DNA from: Branchiostoma floridae
Lineage: Eukaryota > Chordata > Leptocardii > Amphioxiformes > Branchiostomatidae
Reading direction: 5' to 3'
NCBI RefSeq assembly: GCF_000003815.2
Contig: NC_049992.1
Coordinates: 2,434,680-2,488,171 of the forward strand
Length of the DNA stretch: 53,492 nt
The notes beneath the pieces were generated by a model. The model was not told the DNA's origin and searched no databases. It was given only the letters and a program-made list of their open reading frames with translations. Below are positions 1 to 8,973 of the stretch, piece by piece; position 1 is the first letter of the stretch, and each line of letters begins with the position of its first letter. Made by a program: the position numbers and the translations under genes.

Positions 1-413
1 GTCGTGTAAGCCAACGCTACTAAAATACATAGATTTTGTTGGTCTCTGATGTGTCAGATGCTTCATATATCAAGTCAGACAGGACTCACAATTAGATGCA
101 GAATACGCGTATGTCTCTACAAGAGTTTATTTCATACGAATGACCTTTGTATGACTCATTATCCGTGAATTAGTGGGAGATTTCCATACGAGGGCTAAAA
201 GCAAAGACGAAGCTTAAGGTAAGCAATGAAGAGTGCCATGGCCATTAGTTATTGTGTCCCTCTTAGCTGTATGTCATCCAACTTAATTAAGCATGCGTTC
301 AATGCCTTTATTTTATGACCTGTTTGTACAACAAACAATTGCAGATTATTATGTTCACAGTTCTTATCCAGTCGGTGTTTCGATTTTTGTAATGATAAAG
401 AAAGATAAAAGAC

Positions 414-555
414 CTGCTATGTTGGCCCCGCTCATGCTGCCACTTCTGTCCAGAATAAAGATGAAATTTCCCGGAATCTTGGACGGGTCACGTGGTGGGA
501 TGGACGAGAAGTCCGGAAAGAACGAGAGCATGATGGCGGCGTGGTGCATCAGATC
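414..555 (-). CDS. VWA5A: VWA5A-like exon 7 (start of VWA domain)
   Basis: Acceptor TCTCGTTCCCAG before GATCTG; donor ATAGCAG/GTCTTT. 142 bp, phase 0 to 1. It encodes HHAAIMLSFFPDF, a Pro/Asp loop, and FIFILDRSGSMSGANIA, the first strand and metal-ion site of the VWA domain. Following exons are off the left edge; I see no further exon in 1-413. Confidence 0.85.
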
Positions 556-3500
556 CTGGGAACGAGATGTAAACACAATGGTCTCAACAAGATCAAAAAC
601 TCAAGCGGATAGTTTAGCCACAGTAACAAGTGTAGTCATACTCTTGAAAATAAGGTTATCTTTACGTTCAGGGATTTGTTTTGTTTTTGACGGGAGGATG
701 GTCGTCTTGAGCAGGCCGCTTAATACTTGTGTCAATAAGGGAAATTTGGGAAACCAAGAAAAAGCAGCCGTAATCGCCAGGCGGTCGGTGTGCAAAAGTG
801 GTGGTTTGACTGTTTCTACATCCATTTTTGGTTCGGAAAGTGAATCAATTTTACTCATTCATGTGACTTTCTAAACGCCTGACGACCAATCAGGGATAGT
901 AAAACAAAAAAAAACAATTTTAGTACCAGTGCTGAAGTTCGATCGATGCAATTAACTCGAGATAGCCTCAAACTACTAACGAACTTCACCTTGTGCAACC
1001 TGCCCCTGAGATAGTCCACCTTAGACGACGGTTTCTCCTCCTTCTCCCTCTGCAGCCTCTTGAAGCCCCTGCGCGACTTGACGTACTCCTCGTACCCTGA
1101 CAGACTCATGTCGCCGTGCTCCAGGATGATGGCGGGCTTGTGCGGGTCCGACAGGTACAGCAACACCTGGACGTCCTCACTGTACGTGTGCTGCTCAGCA
1201 AGCGTCACAAACACCTGGCGTACGTAAAACAAGCGTTAGGAACACCTGAAGTACAGGTACAGTAACACCTGGACGTCCTCGCTGTAGGTGTGCTGCTCAG
1301 CTAGCGTCACGAACACCTGGCGTAAAAGATCAAACGTTATAAATGTCTGACGTAAAGGAATGAAGGTTAACAAATCCTGACGTGCAGGTATAGCCACTCC
1401 TGGACTTCCTCGCTATACGTGTACGTGTGCTGCTTCGAAACAGATCAGAGTCAGCAACACCATTAATTACCTGCATGTATGCAGGTATGGTTTTGATGCT
1501 GGTGGGAACTTTTCGGTAGCCGGGGATGTAGGGCGCTGTATCTCGTGAACGGATGGTGCGAGCACGACGATTTTTGATACGTGGGTTGGGGGTGGTAGCT
1601 TAACAGTCAGGTTTGATTTTGGGCCTCCTGGCGTTTGAACTTGACATTGCAGGTGGCATTTTTGGTGTTTTTGGGGCACTTTTGGCGCTGTGTGTCCGGA
1701 ACGATACGCGCGATTGCGACGATTTTTGGTGCATGGGTGGGGGGTTGTTGCCTGTTGCCTAGGATTGACTTTGGGCCTTGTCGCGTTTGAACTTGACCCG
1801 GCAGGTCGAATTTTGTGTCCGGGAGGGGTGTTTCCGGAGTTATATCTTCTGAACGGCTGGTGCTGGCGCGATGATATTTGGCACATGTGTCGGCGGTGGG
1901 GGGGGGTGGCTGAATAATGCTCAATTTTGATTTTGGCGCCCTTGGTGCTTGAACTTGACATTTTAGGTTACCTTTTGTGCGGGCACGGGGAGTGCGCTGT
2001 ATCTCCGGAACGCAAGGTACCATTGTGTTGCTATTTGGTACGTGAGTTGTTTGTGGTGTCCTGGTGGTCAGGTTTGATTTTGGGCCTCCTAGTGCTTGAA
2101 CTTGATACTGTATAGGTTGACCCTGTTTTTGTGTGGTTGGGGCATCCTCCCAATATCTGCTTGGTTTTAAAAACAGATTATGGTTGGGTGTAGAACCATC
2201 ATCTGGCCTGGGCCACCTTCAATGTATCAGGTTACTTAGTGGCACTGACAGTTTGCCAGATGACGGGAGTGTACAAGATTATATATCTGTTGGTCAGGTA
2301 TAATTGGAGTTTGCTTATTACTCTTTGTGGTGTTTCTAGAGCTGTATAGTACTGAGTTTTAAGTTTCGGTACAAGTTCCTTTACCCTGTTGGCAATCATG
2401 GTTGAACTTGAACTTAAACAGAAGAAGATGCAATTTTCTAATGTGGAGGAGAACTGTATAGAGTGTTGCCATAAGAGAAAGGTATGTGTATGATTTGTCC
2501 TGTGTTTCTTTTTGTTTCTTTGGTAATGCCATTTCCATACTGTATACAGGTAATTTGTTGTTTTGGGCTAGTCATATTCGCTTGGTTTTTGGGCCTGCTT
2601 AATCTATGGTACAGGCAGGGTTAAGTGGTGGAGGCTTAGCTTTGTTCTGTTTTAAATTCAGTATCGTTTGTTGCATTTTGTCGCGGCAAATATATGATGA
2701 AATTCCCCTTCTAAGCAACTGCTCATTGGTTTGCGGGGATGTTTGCTGGGTGTTTGCTCTGACTACAACAGCTTCTGAACTTTTCAAAGCTTCCATTGCC
2801 AGCAGCTTGCCATCTATAAATGGGATTGACAAGGACATTTTTCATAGTAAATTATGCTGTTAAATTTGGCTTAGATACTACAGGAGATTTAGGTTTGGGT
2901 TGGATGGATTGAATGAAAATATCATACCACCCTGGGGACTAACTGCTGCTGCTGCATGGGGGCTACCACTATTCATATTGTCTAATGTCTATGGAACTAC
3001 AGATAAAAGTATCATTGGTCAAATTATGCAAGTAACATTCCGATGTCAAGTGAATAACACCCCAGAAATAAATCTTTAATGAATATCATTGGAAGAACAC
3101 AAACCAAGGAGACTTAGCAGCTGCATTAGGTCAGTACATTGAAATAGGAAGATATTAGTATATCATGTGACAGAGTAACTACATGTGCATGGGCCATCTG
3201 AGACAAAAAAAGGTAGCGTCTCAACAACTTCAAAGTACTGTGGTTGGTTACATACTTAAGAAATCCAAAATAAGTAATGTTCATCCATGTCCAAACTTAC
3301 AAATTCAGAAAATGGAATTTCAGAGTCAGACTTTTGCATGGTGCACAACCAACACGGTAAAAAGCTCATTTTTCCAACCACGTAACACAGACAAAAAGGC
3401 AAAAATACACAATAGCTCTACAGAAACCCAATACATTTCATGCAGGCCTGAGGTCTACGAACTCTTGTTTGATAAGTTACGGTCCCATAAAAGTCTTTGA

Positions 3501-6500
3501 TCATTTACACAATGTACGGCTGCTGTTGTAAATTATATTTTATAGAACCATCATTTGCACTCTCAATATGAGTAGCATCAACCCGTGAATACCTCATTAG
3601 CGTTCCTTGCGTAAGGATCGGCGTCTACCCTGATGGAGTGGGTCGGGCTCTCTACACCCGCAAGCAGGCACGGCATCTTCACTTCCAACTGCGAGAAACA
3701 ATCAGCGAGTAACATGTTATTAAGATAATGATAAAAGATTCGGAAAAGCGGTTAAAGGCATTTCAATTAAAGAACGAACGGTATAGACAGATCCGCGAAA
3801 ATACCATAAAATCATATTTGTGTAAAATGTTTCCTTTAATAGAGGCAGTGAATTGCACAAGCTTCCTGGCACCTTTGACACCTTACCGGAATCATGTATC
3901 TGGTGACGTATGCAATAAAAATTTCCTTTGTGAAAGAAATGTGGTAAATCTGGTTCTATTTGAAGTAGCAACTAATGTTGTGATAGTCCATATGTGCATA
4001 TGCAAATATTCGCTGAATATGCGAGTAAGTACGTGTGTATGTATGTATTTATGTATGTATGTATGTATGTATGTATGTATGTATGTATGTATGTATATAT
4101 GTATGGCATGTTGCTTATTCAGATTTTAGAGAATGTTTTCACAGTATCGTACCTGGAACTCGAACTCGTACGGGAAGGGGTTGATGGCGGTTTCCTGCAC
4201 GATGTCCATCAGGTTCCTACAGGTGGTGAAGCTGGCATCCTCCGTACCGTACCCCATACTGTAGTTTGTACTGGTCAGACTGCTCTTACTGTCCTCAGGA
4301 CTGGTCACCAACTCAAAACTCTGGTTCCTGAACCTGGAAACAAACAAAACACGCTTTCAGCTAGACCTGATACTCCGTGCCGTACCCCATACTGTAGTCC
4401 GTACTGGTCAGGCTGCTCTTACTGTCCTCAGGACTGGTCACCAACTCAAAACTCTGGTTCCTGAACCTGGAAACAAACAAAACACACTTTCAGCTAGTCC
4501 TGATACTCCGTGCCGTACCCCATACTGTAGTTCGTACTGGTCAGGCTGCTCTTACTGTCCTCAGGACTGGTCACCAACTCAAAACTCTGGTTCCTGAACC
4601 TGGAAACAAACAAAACACACTTTCAGCTAGTCCTGATACTCCATCTGAGAGCTCCATTCTTACCGTTCCTGCTCTCAAAGGTGATGCTGACCAGGACCGT
4701 AGCGGTCTCGTATGACGGCAGGCGATTAGAAGTTTGTATCGCCCCCCGTCTCGGGCAACTGTAACATAATGTAAGGGACTTTGACCTAAAGCTCAACTGG
4801 GTGTACAGATGTGCGGCAGTGTACATCTGAGAGCTCCGATCTTGCCGTTCCTGATCTCAGACGAGATGCTGACCAGGACCGTGGTGGTCTCGTATGACGG
4901 CAGGCGGTTAGAAGTTTGTCTCGCCCCCCGTCTCGACTAAAAATCTTTTGCAGTGTATTTTGACCTCACCTGGGTGTGCAGATGTGTGGAAGTGTACATC
5001 TGAGAGCTCCGTTCTTGCCGTTCCTGATCTCAGACGAGATGCTGACCAGGACTGTAGCGGTCTCGTATGACGGCAGGCGATTAGAAGTTTGTATCGCCCC
5101 CCGTCTCGGACTCTGACCTAAAGCTCACCTGGGTGTGCAGATGTGCGGCAGTGTACATCTAAGAGCGCCGTTCTTGCCATTCCTGATCTCAGACGAGATG
5201 CTGACCAGGACCGTGGCGGTCTCGTACGGCGGGAGGGATCCGATGTTCACCGTGAAGATCTCCCTGGTCTCGTGCTCGTCCACGATGAAGGCGGTCTGGC
5301 GGTACAGCCAGTCGTCCTGGCTAAACGGTTCCTGAAATACATCGTTAGACTTCATCAAACTTTATCTCATGGATCGGATTATGTGCAGTGAACACTTTGT
5401 ATGATGTTGAAGTGTTAAATGTTATTCTTGTTTTGTTACTGTTGCTTATGTGAGGTGCACTTAGCTCTTAGAACTTAGTTCCTTCCGTGCCTGTTCATGT
5501 AACGCCCCGGGCCGTTCTTGTAGGGCATTGGGTCGTTCATAAGGTGCACCAGGCTGTTCACGTGGCGCACCAGGCTGGTCACGTGGTGCATCCGGCTCGT
5601 CACGTGGTGCATCTGGATGCACTTGTTGTGCATCGATCTGTTCAATTGCATCGGGCTGATCGTGTAGCGCATCAGACCACTCTTCTTCATCCTGGTGATT
5701 CTGTGCCTCTGCTCTTGCAGCTTGATGCCATAAGCTTCCTTCTGTCCCTACATCGTTCTCCGCAGTGGACTGTAAATATGTTAGGTGAGCGATGGTGTAG
5801 TAAACCGTGAATTAGACTTGTTGAACGAAACCCTACTTTACCCTAAGCAACCCTGTGTAAGAAGGTCGCTGATTGCTCTAAGGAAGGCGTATGATTTCCT
5901 TTGTTTATGCTGTGTTGTTAAAACTTCGCAAGAAGTGGCGAATGGCCGTATGATGTGGCGAATGGCCGTATGATGACATGTGATGTCATTGGCAGCTTAA
6001 GCTTGTTTCTGAATACCGTGGCTATTTAAAGGGTTCAGCCTCCCTTCGCTGAATGATTGGCTTACCTGTGACGTCGAGCGTGTTGCATACCTGCTGATTG
6101 GTTGATGCAGTGGGCGCGACTTCTCTGCTTATTGGTTGGCTTACCCGTTACGTAGTGAGCGTGGCCTATCTACTGATTGGTTGGCTTAACAGTTACATAG
6201 TGAGCGTGGCCTACCTGCTGATTGGCTGGCTTACATACGCCGCAGTTGGTGTTGCCTAACTGCTGATTGGTTGGCTTACCTGCGACGTAGGGGGCGTGGC
6301 CTACCTGCTGATTGGCTGGCTTACATACGCCGCAGTTGGTGTTGCCTAACTGCTGATTGGTTGGCTTACCTGTGACGTAAAGGGCGTCGCCTCCATGCTG
6401 ATTGGTTGGCTTACCTGTGACGTAGTGGGCGTGGCCTCCCTGCTGATTGGTTGGCTTACCTGTGACGTAGTGAGTGTGGCCTCCCTACTGATTGGTTGGC

Positions 6501-8973
6501 TTACCTGTGACGTAGTGGGCGTGGCCTCCCTGCTGATTGACGGGCCGTCCTTCAGCTGCAGACTGATGGTCCGCCCTCCAACCAGCGCCTCGAACCCAAC
6601 CACCACGCAGCTCTCGTCCACAGGGTACACAAACATCGCGTCCACCGGAACATCCTGGGAAGGACGGAAGTGACGTCAGAAGTACAACATTTTCTTAACT
6701 GAGAATATAGTTAGGACATACACTCTTGCCCGGAGGAAGGTTTTCAACTCATGTGGCTATGAAAAAAAGAATGGCTATTTTCCACGAAGATCTTAGTCAT
6801 AAAATACACTTAAAACAAAAACAAAAAAACGGAGAGGATGCACGGTGTTGTAAGTTTAGAAAATAGAGATATAGTCGGTGTAGGAATTTTTTCTCAAGTG
6901 ATTTAACATATCCTGGTTAAGATCGACACAGAGTAAGAAATAACTCAAAAGTCTTGATCTTAAGCATATCGATTTAGAATAGATAAACGGAAATTAAACA
7001 AAACCTTCCTATAGTCTAGAATATTTAAATCTCTATTCAAACAAGGTCTAGTAGTTCTTCGGGTATTTGATATGATTGTTTCTGTTCCAAGCAACTCGTC
7101 CTATTTCAGAACGCAACATATTTATATGCAAATCATTGTATGCAAGGAATAACCATAATGTGCATGTATAGAAAGAAGTTCTGCCCAGCAACAGACGAAC
7201 TTTCTCGAAGGCTTCTGAGAAGTTGATATCAATTTAAGACTATTGCGTGGGCGGCGGTAACCCAGACTTATCAATTGATGTCAATGATGCAACCAAATAC
7301 TCGTGACCATCTGGCACTTTCCACCTCTCAGATACTCCACATAAAATAAGTACCTAACACATGATCCCATCAAGCCCTGTTACGGTTTCACATGCAGATA
7401 CGAACAGCTGTGATCTGAGTAATCCTACCCGCGGGCGACTCCAGCTGCCGCACCGCCAGAACTTTGCTGATAAAAGCATTCGCCTTTCTTTTGCTCGAGA
7501 TAAATGTAAAAGGTGAACAAATAACAACTTTATCGTCGGCAAACACTCGTACAATCCCATAATGGGTTATAAAGGTTGGGTGAATGTAGAGGAGACCAAC
7601 AATAGAACATCTGTCGCGACATGTACGTTGAACATGATATCGTCTTCAAGAGATGCAACTTCTCTCAATACTCTGGATTTTTTATTGTCTTAAGGTCTCA
7701 TTGATATATTACTCGAGTGGGCACCCTAAAAGAGATCCGAGTCAAAAAATAAACGGTTGCATGGACGCGTGTGTTTAGCGGTGAGAAATTCCCTTTTAGC
7801 CAGCGGAACTGATCTCAAAAGTTCGATTAGTGAAAGCTTGTTTGTAACTGAAGAAATTAGCAGGTAAAGTTTTGCAGCCTCGCGCTAGGTCGGAGGTACA
7901 CAGTTCTTAACCTAACCTAAGTAGTAGAATATCCATGGCCTCAAGCGCTACCTGGCATTTCCTGTCTGCATTGAAGAATCGCTGCTACTATTTTTATGTT
8001 TGCATGCCGAATGTATTTTGCACCATTGATCTTTGTCTACGTCGCTTTTGCTTTGCTTGGGATCGATAAAATTCAGAAACATGTTTTCGTAGGGTTCTGT
8101 TCGGTTGGGTTGATACTGGTTGGGCTTAACAGCATAGCATTAACTCAGTACAGTTGAAGCCAATTAATTGCACAACGGATTAACGCACACTTCTGTTAAC
8201 TGCACGGCATCCCCAAATCCCAAACCGGTGTGGACAAGCTAGATAACTGCGCATTATTGCACCAGCCGGAAAATTGCACGAAATTCACTGGCAAATAGGC
8301 CGTGCAATAAAGTGGCTTCTACTGTATGCAGAATGCTTTGAAAGCAATATACTGTGGAACGCTGGTTTGCTACGTTATATGTGGGGAACGCAGAGCATGA
8401 TATGCCGATTTTATCTACATAGGGGATATCGGCTTTTCCCACTTTCTTAAAGTTATTGACCTAAAATAGTCATGCTTTATACTAAAAATAGAAAAAAGTC
8501 GATCGAACTATTTCAGGGTTTGTTGATTAAAACTAGGTCTTGAATGGCATTGAAAAATTAGCATGAAAGTTCATCTCGATTGGTAGATTAGGAGAAAAAT
8601 AAGCTGGTCTCCAGATCAAAATACAGTGAATGAAAAGTTTGTTTGTTCGTTTCTTTGTTTGTTTGTTTGTTTATTAGGAATCTCCATTAGTTACATTGAA
8701 CTTTTCTTCCTGGAGTCCTCAGTTGAAGATCAGAATATTTCGTGGCACTAGTATAGCATGTTGCTGACAGCCCTAATTTAAAAACAGGCTGCCCATTTAT
8801 GTCTAAAAATGAATCAATCCTAAAAAATCAAATCTGGAAAGAAGACCAACCTGATCATTGTAGTACGTCAGTGATGCCGTCAGTCCCAGCGAGTAGCCAA
8901 TCAGACACGCGGACGCCCGTGACGCCTGCAGGGGGATCCGGGTCCTGCTGTGAATATTAATGAGCCCAGGCAT
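414..8973 (-). CDS. VWA5A: VIT and VWA domain protein, VWA5A-like (5' part, seven exons, partial)
   Basis: Joining exons 8851-8973, 6505-6654, 5129-5331, 4153-4333, 3593-3688, 990-1214 and 414-555 gives an open frame of 373 codons with AG acceptors, GT donors and matching phases throughout. Residues about 8-145 form a VIT (inter-alpha-trypsin-type) domain, with FVYPVDE, FEALVGGRTI and FTVNIGSLPPYETATV as landmarks. After a linker comes the start of a VWA domain, FIFILDRSGSMSG, with an intact DxSxS metal site at D362, S364 and S366. The order VIT then VWA, and the start MPGLINIH aligned with the short N terminus of VWA5A, point to that family (intracellular, role poorly defined) rather than to secreted inter-alpha-trypsin heavy chains; no signal peptide is seen. 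The rest of the VWA domain lies beyond the left edge. Exon borders are unusually decorated with tandem copies. Family assignment is firm; orthology to VWA5A itself is inferred. Confidence 0.85.
990..1214 (-). CDS. VWA5A: VWA5A-like exon 6
   Basis: Acceptor GTACGCCAG before GTGTTTGTG; donor CACAAG/GTGAAG. 225 bp, phase 0 to 0, 75 residues. It begins VFVTLAEQHTYSEDVQVLLY, matching the conserved TLAEGHTFDRDVELLIY strand, then LSDPHKPAIILEHGD, and continues with a Lys/Arg/Glu-rich stretch (about residues 35-70 of the exon) longer than I expect for the family, perhaps a flexible insertion. Confidence 0.85.
1215..1440 (-). repeat. Partial tandem copies of the exon 6 5' end
   Basis: Near 1250-1320 the first 21 codons of exon 6 plus the acceptor (TTTTACGCCAG) are repeated; all five base differences from exon 6 in those codons are silent. 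A third, shorter and more diverged copy lies near 1385-1435. Neither copy has an obvious donor in a compatible phase. Confidence 0.8.
1500..2125 (+). repeat. Diverged tandem repeat of about 150-180 bp, four units
   Basis: The phrase TTTGAACTTGAC recurs near 1637, 1785, 1946 and 2096, each time with neighbouring TGGGCC, CCGGAAC and GATTTTTGG-like words. Unit length is irregular. It lies in the large intron between VWA5A-like exons 5 and 6 and generates ORFs on both strands that I discount. Confidence 0.6.
2126..3592. other. Intron of VWA5A-like gene, no supported gene
   Basis: Intronic DNA. The only coding-like pieces are a short plus-strand ORF beginning at 2398 (MVELELKQKKMQ..., ending at AAG/GTATGT near 2480) and an 80-codon minus ORF at 2599-2838. 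Neither matches a family I recognise; they may be a decayed inserted element. Confidence 0.4.
3593..3688 (-). CDS. VWA5A: VWA5A-like exon 5
   Basis: Acceptor GTTTCTCGCAG before TTGGAAG; donor AATGAG/GTATTC. 96 bp, phase 0 to 0, encoding 32 residues including LEVKMPC, ESPTHSIRVDADP and ending NANE. The SPTHSI/L motif is characteristic of the strand before the VWA domain in this family. Confidence 0.8.
4036..4105 (+). repeat. (ATGT)n microsatellite
   Basis: About 70 bp of nearly pure TATG/ATGT tetranucleotide in the intron between VWA5A-like exons 4 and 5. It creates a spurious Met-Tyr-Val-Cys reading frame on the plus strand. Confidence 0.95.
4153..4333 (-). CDS. VWA5A: VWA5A-like exon 4 (VIT-VWA linker)
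   Basis: Acceptor TTTGTTTCCAG before GTTCAGG; donor TTCCAG/GTACGA. 181 bp; completes the split Arg codon and ends in phase 0. It encodes the linker with FRNQSFELVTSPEDSKSS and ETAINPFPYEFEFQ; the YEFEF strand is typical of the segment between VIT and VWA in the family. Confidence 0.8.
4241..4640 (-). repeat. 133-bp tandem array carrying the exon 4 acceptor and 5' coding part (three copies)
   Basis: The same landmark occurs at 4241, 4374 and 4507 (plus strand), a period of exactly 133 bp. Each unit contains the first about 90 bp of exon 4, its acceptor TTTCCAG and about 35 bp of upstream intron. 133 is not a multiple of 3. Differences between units are few; in the unit next to the exon AGT/AGC and ACA/ACG are silent and AAC/GAC replaces one residue. 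The array abuts the exon 3 copies at about 4640. Confidence 0.9.
4640..5108 (-). repeat. Three partial tandem copies of the 3' half of VIT exon 3
   Basis: Segments at about 4970-5108, 4795-4936 and 4647-4755 repeat the coding stretch for LPxYETATVLVSISSEIRNG plus downstream intron. The copy nearest the real exon keeps its donor (CACCCAG/GTGAG) and differs from it in nine codons, eight of them synonymous; the next has lost the donor (CCCAGTTGAG); the third is truncated at its 3' side. All are preceded by a sequence not similar to a normal acceptor, so they look like duplicated exon halves rather than complete exons. Confidence 0.8.
5129..5331 (-). CDS. VWA5A: VWA5A-like exon 3 (VIT C-terminal half)
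   Basis: Acceptor TGTATTTCAG before GAACCG; donor CCCAG/GTGAGC. 203 bp, phase 0 to 2. It encodes QTAFIVDEHETREIFTVNIG and the following LPPYETATV and GKNGALRCTLPHI. The run corresponds to the conserved xAxLLEQD...DVFTVNIGNLPP core of VIT domains. Partial copies of its 3' part lie between 4640 and 5108. Confidence 0.85.
5464..5769 (-). other. Open segment with six degenerate 7-residue repeats; possible cryptic or alternative terminal exon
   Basis: A good acceptor (ATATTTACAG) precedes 5769. From there one frame, compatible with phase 0 of exon 2, is open to TAA near 5463, about 100 codons. It begins acidic (STAENDVGTEG, QDEEEW) and ends in six units like DAPRDEP, DAPRDQP, GAPREQP, GAPYERP, NALQERP and GALHEQA, encoded by a 21-bp minisatellite. 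No convincing donor is seen before the stop. Exon 2 joins exon 3 in frame without it, so it may be an alternative last exon or intronic minisatellite. Confidence 0.35.
6056..6540 (-). repeat. 45-bp tandem array bearing repeated splice donors
   Basis: ATTGG cores (plus strand) occur at 6131, 6176, 6221, 6266, 6311, 6356, 6401, 6446, 6491 and 6536, exactly 45 bp apart; two diverged units precede at 6056 and 6097. The units at 6221-6310 and 6311-6400 form a 90-bp higher-order pair. In the gene's direction most units carry CACAG/GTAAGCC, a good donor, followed by AACCAATCAG. Because 45 is a multiple of 3, use of any downstream donor would add 15 residues (REATPTTSQVSQPIS type) in frame; the ORF stays open from 6645 down to 6346. 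The unit at 6311 has a changed donor context. Confidence 0.9.
6505..6654 (-). CDS. VWA5A: VWA5A-like exon 2 (VIT core) with repeat-derived 3' end
   Basis: Acceptor CTTCCCAG precedes GATGTTCCG; donor CAG/GTAAGCC. The exon is 150 bp, phase 0 to 0. The first 37 residues carry VIT landmarks FVYPVDESCVVVGFEALVGG. The last 13 or so (ISREATPTTSQ) are one unit of the 45-bp tandem array that continues into the intron, so the exon end was apparently built from the repeat. Homologues usually continue here with a charged helix (K/E-rich) instead. Each further array unit offers another in-frame donor-like site. Confidence 0.8.
6655..8850. other. Intron 1 of VWA5A-like gene, mostly unique AT-rich DNA
   Basis: No exon or RNA gene recognised. 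A (GTTT)n-rich tract at about 8638-8672 runs into a dispersed repeat (TTTATTAGGAATCTCCATTAG... TTCCTGGAGTCC) that recurs at about 49346-49420, so it is a mobile-element piece, probably a SINE. Confidence 0.5.
8851..8973 (-). CDS. VWA5A: VWA5A-like exon 1 (start codon, VIT N terminus)
   Basis: This 123-bp segment encodes 41 residues and ends in phase 0 at CAG before GTTGGT. The ATG at 8973-8971 has A at -3. The alternative of an acceptor near 8946 (CACAGCAG) with an upstream exon is possible, but the in-frame ATG gives MPGLINIHSRTRIPLQ, which matches the position and spacing of the start in this family. The pattern YSLGLTASLTYYND is the usual first VIT strand pair. Confidence 0.75.

Noticed and set aside
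601-858. 85-codon minus ORF (MSKIDSLSEPKMD...)
   Set aside because: Lies in the intron between exons 6 and 7, without splice signals in phase or family similarity.
293-874. 193-codon plus-strand ORF at the left edge
   Set aside because: It is antisense to VWA5A-like exon 7, which has splice sites and family motifs; the ORF has no recognisable features.
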